A DNA stretch of 64,000 nt, from NCBI GenBank assembly GCA_015657535.1, contig JADHZB010001616.1, forward strand, positions 124,001 to 188,000, written 5' to 3'. The notes beneath the pieces are model-generated. The model saw nothing but the letters and a program-made list of their open reading frames with translations. It did no database searches and was not told the origin of the DNA. This document shows positions 50,143 to 62,200 of this stretch, piece after piece. The position numbers and the translations under genes were made by a program. The DNA comes from Nephromyces sp. MM_2019. Its lineage: Eukaryota > Apicomplexa > Aconoidasida > Nephromycida. Every line of letters begins with the position of its first letter. Position 1 is the stretch's first letter.

Positions 50143-53100
50143 TTATCCGTGCTTTGCGGCAAACATTTCAAATATACTTTGCCAAAAAAGACGATCGCTT
50201 TCTTGACGTGCTACACCAATGAAACTTACCGCCGCTGATAATTCGGTTTCCCTGCCCCTTTGTAGTCCTATGATTGCTGCAGGTTCTTTTTCAGCGGGCG
50301 AAATCTTTTCATCCGCACCCTCTCTCGTATTTTTATGCCAAGAAGATTTAGCGCGTGCACAGTCGCTCGTAGGAATGTTTGGTTTCAACTCCAGGAAAGA
50401 TTCATGTATTAACGAATACAAGGCGTCAGCTGGGTCTGCGCGATCAGTGGCACCTACCTTTGAGTCTACTGCACGGCAATTGGTCTTGGGACCACATAGC
50501 GCAATAAGATCCAAGGTTTGGCCAATTTTGCTTGCTTGTAATCCAGGATAGCTTCCAAGCAATAACGAGTTATTCCTATAATGCGCTTTACTTGTAGTTC
50601 TTCTGCAATTATTTGGGGTATTAGTTTCCTCCTCCAGCCACTGGTGCAAGAGCTGCAGACTTGAAAATTCATCGAACGCACAATTTATTTTAATGCTCCT
50701 TAGCTTAGTACACTGCTTCAGCAGACTTGTGACCGCTCCAAAAGTGGATGTCTTATTGCATTCAAAGGATATCTCTTGCAAACTTTTGTGTTTGGAGAAA
50801 GCCTGAAATATAGTACCCAGAAATTTGGCATAATAAAATACTCTATTCAATACTTCTCACCGGATTACAGGGCATTGATAATAATCCATTCATGTTTTAG
50901 CTTTTTGCGCCAAAAAAAAATGGCAAGGTAGATATTGTTAGGAGATAGCGGCTTATGGCTGCCTATTCATCTACTGAAATTTCTGATAGCCATGATGCTA
51001 CTAGGTGACGAAGGACCATAAAAGATGATGCACTGAACATCTTTACTTGAGGGTACACTTGACACTGCAGCTCGCTAGGAAGTTTAAGGCAACTTGCATG
51101 ATCTTGTCAATTGAAAGCCACATGTATACTAGCTTCTTCAAAGTGTTTCTTTAGCTCATAATATTTTTATAAGCTTTATAGTTTATGCTTTCTGCTACTT
51201 TTTTAAATCCTCTGCAGAGTCGATAAACTAAGTGTATTGCTTTAGCTTAATGCTCAAATTTTTTATAGATTGACAGTAGTCTGCCTATTGAACTTCGGGA
51301 ATCTCAAGTCAAATTATTCTCTCTAACCTCCGGACATTACGGTTGTTAACCTATATTGATATGCGGTTCACCTGCTTGTACCTTTATATCAATATGTGAT
51401 ACGCTCAAAATATACGAGTAGGGTTTACAGTTATCGGTGCAAAATTCATCACCATTTCATAAACAATGACGCGAAGTTATTGGTTTCATAGGTTTCACGA
51501 ATTACTTTTCTTATTTGATTCACAGGATAGCATACGACGTTAGTCTACCTGTCGATATGTTGCAGCTGCCTGCTCATTATTAATAGCATTGGAAACATGA
51601 GGATTAATTACGCATATTAAATGTGATACTGGATTCTCCGAGTAATTTTATTAGTCAAAGTAGAATGCGGATTATGATCAAGTAAAATAAGTTAAGCCTA
51701 ATCGTTCACTATTTTTATACTCTAAGCATAAAATAACCTTCATTTTTACCAACTGCCTGCGAAAACTCTTTTATTTGTGCCGTGATGCTAAAGGAATACT
51801 AGCAACTCCCATAGTATTTATTTAGATATTGATAGACTTTTTTCAAGGGTGAGCCAGGTTGATTGGCTTAATGGGTAACTGCCATGAAGATTGCAATAAA
51901 AGCAGCCTTTCTTGTGTTCGCTGTTTAGAAGGGCCTACTTGTTTTATAAATTGCTACCTGCAAAATTGAAACTACTCCATCATCGGATATTAAGGTTTCT
52001 TGGATATTCAGTAGTATAAATTTTGGATTTTTTTCAATGGCAAAGCATAGGGGCTCAACGACAGCATCAGTTATCTGGTTGCACTTAAGATTAATTCCTG
52101 TAATTAGAAGTTCCGTGCACAAGATAAAAAAAAATAGGTCACTGAAAAAAAATGTGTTCTCTCCGCCAAGTATAAGCTCAAGTCATAAAACAGTGATTTT
52201 GATATAATTTGTCTCGAAAAAAAGAAGTCCGAGGCTTTTTTCAGATATAAATACAGTCAAAAAAAAATAAGCACCATTCCAAGTTCTTGTATAGTCCGCG
52301 AGGCTGCTTTTCTGAAGGTGAAAGTTAGTGATAGGATGCTCAATGTCAGCACACCTTAATTACATAGTCATCTGCCCATGAGAAATAGCTAGAGGCATGC
52401 ATCGGGCACTAATTTTTAATCTTTCAAGACTAAAATTTATACTAAAGTGGTCCGTAACCATATAGAACCGTGGCATCGTTAGTGTAGACCTTCATATTTG
52501 TAAATATATTTTCGATGATTCACCTGCAGCTGTGCACCTTACTATTTTGGTCCTATTTTTGTTCACTATTTAATATTTTCTCAGTTATGAATATACTGTA
52601 TCTGACCTTTCGACACTTTCAATACACCAAAAAAAAAATTTACTAGATTTTTCTGCAAAATAGAAGGAATTGGCATACCTTTATGCCACTATCCCTGGAG
52701 AGAGAGTGAAATTTCATATTCTTCAATCCTATAGCTATGTACTTGGAGGTTATGCGCACAAGGATTTAAAGTGCATCTAATAGGGGGAATGCAGTTTTAT
52801 ACTGCTAGCATCCCATTAGTTTGTTACGACGACTTTTTTAAATCTTACCATAGAATTGCTCAATATAGCCCCATAAAAAACGTGCGTGGTGTCCGTAAAG
52901 CACAAGCAGCCCTTTTCTAGTACTAAAACTCACCAAAATATTCTTTCTGTACTCCATGGATGCCCATCCTGCCTATTTCGTATGCTAGCCTCCCAATCTC
53001 ATAGTTGCCGAGCACACTGTTGAATGATAGATCGAGATATCCTGAAAATACGCAGCTACTCCTAATTCCGTCTATAAGCCGATTAAAAGAATTAATGGTA

Positions 53101-53369
53101 AGGCAAGAAGACGGCGTTGTGTTTTTTCTTATCTTGTTCGAACGAAAAAATCGTGGTGACAAAGCCTCTGGGTAGATAGAAGAATTTTTCCTCCCACAGA
53201 AGATCTTTCCCGAGAAATTCACTGTGTCATCTTTGGACCTCACCTTAGAGTTTGTCTTTAACTCTATGAGATAGCTACAGAGGTCCATTCTTTTTTTTTT
53301 TACGCTATTAGCTGAGGTAGTATATTTACGGTGAAGTTTGTTGGAACGTAAACGCGGATAGCTTCCCAT
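50143..53369 (-). CDS. Leucine-rich-repeat protein (RI/NLRC-like repeats), partial gene model
   Basis: Minus-strand exons: one ending at 52934 (start not fixed, frame open from 53369), 52097-51958, and 50802-50143 (or ending at 50458). Phases match: 52934 exits phase 1 at TTTG|GTGAGT, 52097 enters phase 1, 51958 exits phase 0 at CAG|GTAGCA, and 50802 enters phase 0 after TATATTTCAG. The joined frame gives consecutive repeats: YLDLSFNSVLGNYEIGRLAY, then INLKCNQITDAVVEPLCFAI, LLNIQETLISDDGVVSIL, and KSLQEISFECNKTSTFGAV. This is the pattern LxLxxNxIxDxxxxxLxxxL of ribonuclease-inhibitor-like LRRs, which bind proteins. Function is not inferable. The C-terminal part to the TAA at 50143 is polar and not repeat-like. 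A strong donor AAG|GTAGGT at 50458 suggests the exon may really end there and the gene continue to about 47.7 kb. Upstream exons probably reach 54 kb or beyond. Confidence 0.65.
50458..50802 (-). CDS. LRR gene exon, short form
   Basis: A 115-codon version ending at donor AAG|GTAGGT in phase 0. The first 45 residues are LRR-like (LKQCTKLRSIKINC). The frame also runs on to a TAA at 50143, so a longer terminal exon is the alternative. Confidence 0.5.
51958..52097 (-). CDS. LRR gene exon with nearly two repeats
   Basis: Acceptor CTAATTACAG and donor CAG|GTAGCA. Reads INLKCNQITDAVVEPLCFAI then LLNIQETLISDDGVVSILQ. The clearest LRR exon of the locus. Confidence 0.75.
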
Positions 53370-53530
53370 CGCAGCACCTCGTTAACGAAGGCGCCAAACT
53401 TGACGATAAAGCGGAATATAATCCCCTTTACAGCTGCAATTATGCACTATACCAAAGCCAAAATTCGGGATTAAATTTATTCTTCCACATCACAAATGCT
53501 CAGAAGTGCATTGGCCAGTTGCGCATATGC

Positions 53531-53707
53531 TTAGTTAGTAGACTCCACGAGCAGCGCCAGACACGGCGCGATCATTGCGGAACGCACAGGTGAATTCATC
53601 ATCAAAGCCTTGTGCAGCAGCCCGGCTAGGGCTGTAAGATACACTTTTTCTTCCGCAGGAAGCTTCGTCGAATGGGCGCATCTCTCAAAAAAGTATCCCT
53701 TATCCAT
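53531..53707 (-). CDS. Small ORF or exon upstream of the LRR exons
   Basis: A 58-codon ATG frame (MDKGYFFERCAHSTKLPAEE at the start, then a helix-rich segment). The frame is open further upstream to about 53750. Its balanced composition looks protein-like. It is on the LRR gene strand and about 160 bp before the first LRR frame, so it may be a 5' exon. No domain recognised; splice sites unresolved. Confidence 0.35.
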   Translation of the reverse strand: MDKGYFFERCAHSTKLPAEEKVYLTALAGLLHKALMMNSPVRSAMIAPCLALLVESTN

Positions 53708-53960
53708 GATACAAAAAGGCTCGTTAGGCCAGCGTATACATCGGTTTGTAAGAATAATTGAAAATCAGAAATTCAGATCCTATAGATAATGAATGTAACG
53801 CCAAAATTCTAAACCATTGATTTATACAAAGAAACGGTTAACTCCTCTAAACAAGACTAGAAAAAAACTACGTGAAATCCTTTCTGCCAAGAAAGAAGCT
53901 TGGAACATCAGAAAGTTTCAATTTAAGCGCGCATAGGCACATTTTTTATCTGAGTAAAAC

Positions 53961-54097
53961 ATCGTGCAAGGTTGCGAAACTCAAAACAGTGAGGAACTCA
54001 TCATTAGTGGGAAATTCATCTGCAATCTGCGACAGCTCGTCCCCAATTTTCGCGCACATAGACATTTTTGCTATTTCTATAATATCATAAGCATGCT
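53961..54097 (-). CDS. Possible exon upstream of the LRR exons
   Basis: Open segment after acceptor CTATGCAG containing MCAKIGDELSQIADEFPTND and ending near a possible donor GAT|GTTTTA; the frame closes at TAA at 53946. The plus-strand frame 53872-54090 is its shadow. Protein-like acidic helix composition, no family recognised. Confidence 0.33.
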
Positions 54098-55099
54098 CTG
54101 CATAGGATTTTAAAGTTCAGACAGCAGAATGTGTAGAGCAGGCACTTGATAGCTATTCATCTTAGTCCCGCATTAAACCAGTACTTTTCGTAAATTTTAA
54201 TGACGATGCACTTTTTTGCTTTGAACAAGAAAATTGCTTCACAACTTATAGGAGCACAGATACACTTAATTGTACATGCTTACTATGCAACGACAGAGCA
54301 TCTAAAAGGTTGAATTTATTTCCTTCCCTAATCAAAAATCACAGTGCTAACAGGTCGCAAGGAGAGATCCGTAATGTAGAATTCGCTTTATATTATTATT
54401 GCAAAAAAATTTCCCGTAGTATTGGGCGGTTTGAATTTTTGAGGTATCCGCATGCTTGAGTTCGCCGATATCGCGAACTTGGTTAATGCTTCGAAACTTA
54501 TTTTCTTATCCTTTCACTGGAGATTTAACGGCACTAGCCATAATAGCGTGAAGTTCTTCATAGAAAGCTTTCATATTGTAGAGCTCTTGCGCTGCAATAT
54601 GAGATTATTTCCAAAAAATTTATTCCATGATGTAACGCTTTGAATGAATGGTAACGACTTTGCGCTTCAAAAAGATACACATTCAAAATAAGTGCTACGA
54701 TGGGTAAACAACACTATGCTGGGAAATAATGTGTGGTGGTAGCTTTCATTGAAGCACAAAGATGCAATAATATTGTAATAGTAGGTGTTATTGTTAGTCC
54801 TAAGATATATAGCACTAAAAAAAAGTTCGACGCTGAAGGTTACTTGGAATCCCATTTCGCAATCAAGCTTATACTCAAGCGCTGCATCAGTTCAGAGCAA
54901 AAATTACCTTCGCTATCATTACAAAATAAGCTTCAAATGATGGTGCCAGCATATTCCTCGCTACTACCTATCGCGTATTGTTACTCAACCCACCTCTGGA
55001 GGGTAAACACCGTAATCAAGCCCCCCAAGTTTCAGTTCAACCAAGGAAATTACTATTAAAATTGTTCGGATCACTGCCAAGGTGCTATAAAACAATATT

Positions 55100-56780
55100 T
55101 GGTTTCCCTATTTATTCCGGCTGGCCAAAAAAATATAACAGCACAAACTTATTAGCAATATCCTGACTTGGAAGATGGCCTTATCTAAGGTACAGAAACG
55201 TGCGTTACTATACGCTTAAATTTTTTGAAATAGATTGAGAAAACAAAAATTCAAATGCAAGGATTACAAAGCTGTAGAAAAAGCGACCTTTCAAACACTA
55301 CGCTGCATTCCCAGCTAACACTATTGTTGACATCAATGCTTTTATGGTGACTTATTGACTCCTAAAATTGCACTTTAAGATTTTGCTGAGCAAACAAATC
55401 TGCTAGTGCTCTGAAATGCTAATGGAAAAATGAGTGCTGGGCGGAACTCCTCAAGTTCTTGGGCGTTTTCAGCCCAAGAAAAATATTTTAGGGGAGAGAA
55501 AACTGCTTAATTGTAAAATAAAATAAAAAAATGCCACTGACACCAAATATTATGATCCCGACTCTCTACTAATCGAAAACGAAAAAGGGTAGCAAATCAA
55601 AGCTATGGCAGCTTAGAACCACATGGCCCTCAAAATTATTTCACGCCATAACTCTATAATTATAAGCACTGCAAGGCTCTTTTTTAAATAGTGGTCAACC
55701 GAGAATGGCATGAATATTTTCGCTGCTTAGAAATTCAAAACACCACATATGTAAGAACATTGCTATACTGGCAGCATTCTTGCTATGGCATAGCTTAAAA
55801 TATTAGGCTAATTTGCTAAGCAGCACATTTTTCAAAGCTCATAGAGAAACCGCCTTGGTGGCAATCCATGAAATAAAGTGAATAGTACCATAGCAAATGC
55901 AAAATTTCTAGTTAGTCAAAACACTGCAAATTTAAAATAAAACATGCAGAAACTAATCTTATAAGCTCATACTTGGGAGGAATCATACTACTGTTCCAAC
56001 TAATTGGCATGACATTTTGGCTAATGCGAAAATTTTCTGTATTAAGCATTCAATGCTTTAAGGCATGCAAAATTCAATCCTGCATCATGGACAGTTATAA
56101 ACTAGCATTTTTTCCATGAAGCATCAAAAGTAAATTTTTTTTGCCTGAGAAACACGCCAAAAATTATAACCTAATCAAAAAACATTCAAAGAAGCGTGAA
56201 AACAAGAGCGCTAAAAAACTCAAAAGCTACAAAAAAATTATGGAAAGCATCTGAATCGCTCTTTACAAGTTCCCAATGCGAGAGACGGGGTAGGTAGCAA
56301 CCTATTCTCGCATATCATTATGGATATGGTAGATCTGCACGGATAGTTGAAATCGCTACAAACAAGACAGAATTAGTATCTCGCCAAGGCCCTAAGGACG
56401 TGCTTTAGAAGTAATTCCACAACATTTGCAATAAAAATAGTAAAACCACATAAAAGCGCCTGCATATTTTCAATATCCGTAGCTCCTAAAAGCGTATCAC
56501 TGGTAATACACTACTTCAAATTTAGTGGGCTTAAGAACGAAACCACATTTAAAGCTAGAAGTTTTTATATCAATATTCCGACGTTTTGGCTACAATACTT
56601 GAATCAGTTATTACGCAACGTTTTTCTGCCAAGTTATTCTTGCAAAAAATCGTCTTCTGAACACGAATTATTGGCTAAATCACTTTCTTATCATAAATTG
56701 TTTAAATACCGTAACGAGTGATACTAGTGGTGATACCGCTTATTCTATCTTGGATAACACACCCGAAAGCATAACCAACT
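55100..56780. other. Stretch between TAF12 and the LRR gene
   Basis: AT-rich, no frame of note. It should contain the 3' UTR of TAF12 and the start region of the LRR gene, both on the minus strand. Confidence 0.5.
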
Positions 56781-59242
56781 TCATGCTGTATTCTCAGGAT
56801 TGCTCTGAGGGAACGACGTATTGACCGTATCATTCATCATAAACGCACGAGCGGTGGCAACACCATCAGCATCGTTACTACCATTAACCTTTCCATCTTC
56901 AGGCCGCGAAAAAACCTCCTTCGGATATAAATAGTGTGATGGCAAGGACTTCGTCAGGTCACCTTCTCCGCCCACAGCAAGCGCAGTTCCATTCGATAAA
57001 TCCTGCAACGGCTTCTTTTGAACACTAGAACTCCTAACCCGATGCCGAGTAAGAGATTTTGCTTTGTCGGTTGTCGATCTCGATTGCTCATCAAAAAGAT
57101 GTATGATTGAAGACCTCAAACTCATGGCGTGAAGACGTATCATATCTGAAAGAGCATGCTCATGATTACTCTCAGCAGGAGAGCGAGGGAGAGGCGACGA
57201 AATAGCACTTCCAGCATCACGGAGTGATGGTGGAGAAGATTTGATAATAGACTGCCAGTCCCTTTCTGAAAATTTTTACAAGTATTAGTAAATGCTCATT
57301 AGCAATGCTTCCATAATAATTTGGGGCATACTAGCACAACTACAAAAAACCTAGTGCGGATACCTGAGCTCAATTAGAATGCGCTAGAAGATAGAAAAAA
57401 ATTAAGAAATTGTCAATTTCCTGTTGCTTTGCAATGTTTTTACTTTACATATAACTCCTACATTTACTATACAAAATTACACACATTACTTGGAATCAGA
57501 TAAAAAAGGCAAGAATAAACAAATAAGCCTTCGAATTCATTTACTCGTTAACTTGCATACATTAGGAAAAAGCAAATCAAAGCATCATCTTTTAATTATT
57601 CCAAATTATTGACTAGACGAACACACTGCCCCATATATTGCGTTATATGCATGTAAATCAATTAAAAAGACTGCTAATAGGAGCATGACTTTACCAAAAG
57701 CATCTATTATCCCATATTAGCCCCTGAGCGCAGTGCATTAAATACTACTGCTTACTCATATGTAACTGAAGGTCTTGCAGCTGTACAATATCGGAGTTTC
57801 TGTGTTTCGCCAGGTTTCGTGCCCCTCGAGCAACGCTCTCAAGAAAGGAATTCACAACGTAGGACAAAAACTGGAACAAAGGCAGCGCGGCTTTCAACAT
57901 TAGCAGGCTATAACACTCCACACGTCTCAATGCATCAGCAAATAGAAAGTATTAAAAGGTATGAATACAAACTTTGCAATTAAAAAAAATCCAGAGGTGC
58001 TAAAAATGTGATTATATTCAAACTTTCAAGATAGGGAAGAAGCAAGTAATTAGAAGATGCCTTGCATGAATCATTGCACACACACACACAACAAATTTAG
58101 GTAAGATATTTCCACTTGAGAAAAAACATGACACTTCAGCAGGGATACACTATGAAAAATCTATAAATATTTCAACTATTGGTGCAGCAACGTGAGATTT
58201 TACATGTAAAGGAGATTGTATAGCCTGTGAATCGTATAGCAAGATAACTATAAGCGCCGCTTCTATCCATAAGTATGAAATAGAGTAAAGCACCAGAGAG
58301 AAGAGCGCAATATATATCTTTAGTGTTGAACGTACAGCTTACCTCTGTAAGCTCCAAATCCAGTACAAAGTTAGAGTCCAGCTTTTTCATTGCATCTGAA
58401 AGAACTTGAGCATTTACACAAACATGGCTTCGAGTAATATCAGGAGGGGACCCCCCGGCAGCTTGTTCAGAGTCGTTAACACCCCCTATTATTTCGTCGG
58501 ACACACGGACATTAGAGGCTTCAGCCATACCCCTTTTCTGAGGAGTTGGCTGCCAGACAACTCTGGCTTCAGGAGAATCTCCGCCAATTTTTGCTTCCCC
58601 GTTATTGTTTTCATAAGAAGTCATATTCCCTATAGAATCTCCAACTCCTAGATTATTAAAATCTACGTTGCCTTGAGAGCCAATATAATTTTCCGCCTGC
58701 CCACATGGATTGCCAAGCTTCACAGGTGCCGTGGTATAATTTGACGAAAACTTTGAGTGGTGGCTCTCTTGGCAGTTTTTTCCACGTTCAGCCATCGAGC
58801 AATTAGACGGTACAAAGGTAGTCGAAGCATTAAACCCATCCCCAAGCTCCCCTATCTCTCCTAGTTTCTCCACCTGTGCTTCAGGTTTTAGAGCTGTGAG
58901 AGGATTCCTGACGCCATCGTTACTCTCAGCTTCATCCGGATGAGAGAGTACCTCTTTTAAAGTTGAAATGTTTATAGAGAAGCCTTCGATGGGATTTTTT
59001 TCATCATTGGTCATATTCCTAATTCGCTGCGTAGGACTCACGTCTTCAAAAAAACTTGCACTCGCGTTTCTCTCGGAAAGTTGAAATTCAACTTCGGTTG
59101 AAGATATGTCATTAAGATAGACCGGATGATTGTCCGGCTGATTTGAGGAAGCAGGCTGACCGGTGGATAATGCCATTCCATTTGCAGAAGAACAATCATT
59201 CGGGTCTAAAATTTCCGAAGAAAACTTCATATTCTCCTCCAT
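56781..59242 (-). CDS. TAF12: TFIID subunit TAF12 (histone-fold), complete three-exon gene
   Basis: TAF12 pairs with TAF4 through a histone fold in TFIID (and works in SAGA-type complexes) for RNA polymerase II initiation. Exons 59242-58343, 57870-57756 and 57265-56781 give 499 residues ending at TGA. Junction phases match (0, then 1), with good sites GAG|GTAAGC, TTGTTCCAG, ATGA|GTAAGC and ATTTTCAG. Residues 1-270 are Asn/Ser/Glu-rich and disordered. The histone fold spans about 274-350: VLSDAMKKLDSNFVLDLELT, then FLSYVVNSFLESVARGARNL with AKHRNSD, then LQDLQLHM, all in the order and spacing of TAF12 (LDPxVxExLxxIADDFIESV, ACxLAKHR, LEVKDxQLHL). The usual WNIxIPGF follow-on is replaced by KRDWQSIIKSS. 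A 150-residue polar tail follows. The ATG at 59242 is the first in frame. The histone fold is split by intron 1, so it is invisible in any single open frame. Confidence 0.9.
58078..58091. repeat. Short CA run in TAF12 intron 1
   Basis: Seven CA units on the plus strand, thus TG on the TAF12 sense strand, within the intron 57871-58342. Confidence 0.8.
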
Positions 59243-62200
59243 AGTTTTTATTACATAGAAAAGCAAGAAAAAAAAAAGACGTAGCTGACGCCCTATTAAA
59301 TTGCTAGAGTGTTAGCTACATGATACGGAATCTTCGCAATCGTTTGAGTATCACAAAATACAACTAGGATTCAAGCTTACAAAAATTTAAGAGGCGTCTC
59401 CCCTCTCCAACAGGGTTTTGGAAAAAGAATACAAAGCAATAGTCGTTTTATAAGCTTGCAAAGCAAAGCAAGACCATCAAAATACTAAATAGCTGTCTTC
59501 ATAATCTATAGTGGCTCCCCTATTTGCAATGCATAATCAAATGTATGGGCACAAAATCATGAAAATTGCAACAACAAAAATCGAGTCCAAAGACCCGATT
59601 AAAATTCAAGAAAATTTAGCAGCACGTCCCGCAGTTAGATATATCTATCTAGAGCTCTGGCGTGAAGATGGAAGCTGGTGGAATGAAACTTTAAAAAACA
59701 GCAAAAGTAGCTTCACCAGCAGCAAGATCAACAGTTTTAGCCTTGGTGATGCTTTGGCCAAGTGGAAACGGCAGCGTTTCTATTGCAAGGAAGCCATTGA
59801 AAAGCAAAAAAATGTTCTTAGCCTCACAAAAAATTGTTAAAATCTCTGTAGGAAGCAAAAGAGCATTCCCATGCGCAGCATTATACATATTTCCATATCT
59901 GCTGTTACGCAGAAGTGACATCACTCCGCACGCAATAGAGCAAAATCAAAAAAGGGCCTGTGAAACTACTCTTCTGGTCCCTTTAGTGAATCAGGAGGTT
60001 CCCCGACTGAGCAAACAGGTTGGTGAAAATTTATGCTCCTATGCAGTCAAGGAAATAGCAATTACCCTTAAGCGTTCTATTCGCAGACCATCTTCTTCAT
60101 GACGTGAAGAATACGCTGTCTTTTCCGGGAGAGAATCGGGCTTGATGCAACCTCTCCACAAAATTGGCAAACGAGCTAAGTGATAGAAACGCTCGTAGCG
60201 CTTCGCTTTTTCCATTTATCTCAAAAAGTGCATTATCTTTAGCTGAAGCTGGTATTGAAACAGCTCGCGTTGGCAAATATTTGAGGGATTATGCTGCATG
60301 TACACTTGACCACACACTTTCAGGGATAATATATGCTCACGTGAAGAAAATTTATGCACATCGAAGTTGGGTAAATGACCAGTGTATAATATACAGGGGA
60401 CCAACACGGCGCAGACACACATTTGACATCATCGTTTACACACAACCTGCGAACAGATAAGTTTTCTCATTGAAGTTGAAGCTTGCTTATTTTGTTATTT
60501 CATTATACAACGCGTAGTCCGCTAACGCACCACCTACTAAATCGTTTGCAGGCTAGTAGGCGTAACCACATGCAAATTCTTATTCTTCATTGCTATTTGA
60601 TCTAGCAGAATTTTAAGCGTGCCTGGACAGATTATGAACGATGATATGCTACTACATGCTTACACGATGTAAGCAGCACCCTTGCAAGTGCCTAAAAAAG
60701 TAACTCGACGAGAACAAAAGCTTCATTTAGCTGCTAGGTAGGAGGCTAGCCACGTCTCAAAGTATACAGATGTATAATAGTTCTAATCCGGTAAATTCAG
60801 CATTACTGTCATGCTGGCTGTCCAGTAGTTACGTTGCGATCCAGAATTCTACTCATCTCGGCTCAAAACTATAAAGTACCGAATTCCTCGAATTCATGAC
60901 AGATATTATCATTGCCTGTATTCTGGCAGACTTGTTCCAATAGCCCCGAGGTACGCAAACCTAGTTAGTACGTTACCTTCTTGGGAAAGGACTGTTGCAC
61001 GGCATAGCCCTCGAAAGCTGGATAGCGTTGCTATGCACACGTAAAACCTAATGGGGTCGACGTTAAAGCGCTGAATTTGGGCTCAGAAGTGGATTAAACA
61101 AAATGAATGGCTTATAGAGTGTCAAAAAGATTTAATAAACTGGATTGAAGCTCAGGAACTAGGCATCGTTAAACGATTAAAATAGCGGCGTTTTTACATC
61201 TTGAATAACGGGCGTTAGCGTGGAGGGGAGCATGATTTCCAGCTACGAGCTTTAATAATGTGTGGGCTTTAGACAGAGCATAGCAGGTGAATAGGGGTCC
61301 AAGGTAGTTTGCCCCATTCATTTACGTTTTAAATAATGAAAGCTTTTTACCAGTCCAAGGTATGACTGCAAACAAAAGGTGAAATTTCGTAGGCTGCTCC
61401 CGTCGGGGAAGGATGCCCGTGATTTAACTACCACGAGAAGTTTCACCTTTCAGGCTTACTTTTACACATTCATGGCTTTTTTTTTTCTCAGAGATACTGG
61501 TATACTTACTGACTCCATAGGATATCTTCCAAAGATTTCGATAGCATGTTGCCACACACTGCATTGAAAGATAGAATATCGCCTACTGAAAATGCACGCC
61601 CATAGAAATATTGTTCAACGCGCTAAAAAAAGTTTGTTCGCTCCATGCTCCATTAATTTCCTCAGTAAGCCGGTGTTCTTTTCATTCTGCCAAACTGCGC
61701 TATACTCATTAAATACATCCAATTAAAAAGCGTGAAAGTTAACTAATCCCTTTTATTTGTCTACCAGCAGTCTGCGCACTCCCTCAGTTGTCCGATCAAT
61801 ATCCGCGCGTACTGCCTATGAGCAGCGACTGCTATAATATCACTAAATTACTGCCACGTTAAGTTAATGACAAATTTGTATAGCAAATAACGACCCCCAT
61901 AAAACAAATGCAAAAGCGAATACCTGCGAGAATGAGTGCCAAAAATAAGGCAACAAATTTAAGACGCCCAGCTGCAAAGTCCATCTTTACTCAAATATTC
62001 CGTAAAATTAACCAATAATTAGCTTCTATACTACGAAATCCATAACAAAATCTCGACAAATCATTTAAAGAACTTCATAATACATAACATCATTCCTGTA
62101 GTTATGCACACGTATGAATAGCTACGCGAATCTCAGCAGTATATTGCTATTTTATGCAACGACTTAGATTAAAACAATATTAACGTAATACAAATTCATT

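Noticed and set aside
54733..55059. Plus-strand 108-codon ORF
   Set aside because: No motif; the opposite strand carries an LRR-like segment with splice sites consistent with the neighbouring gene.
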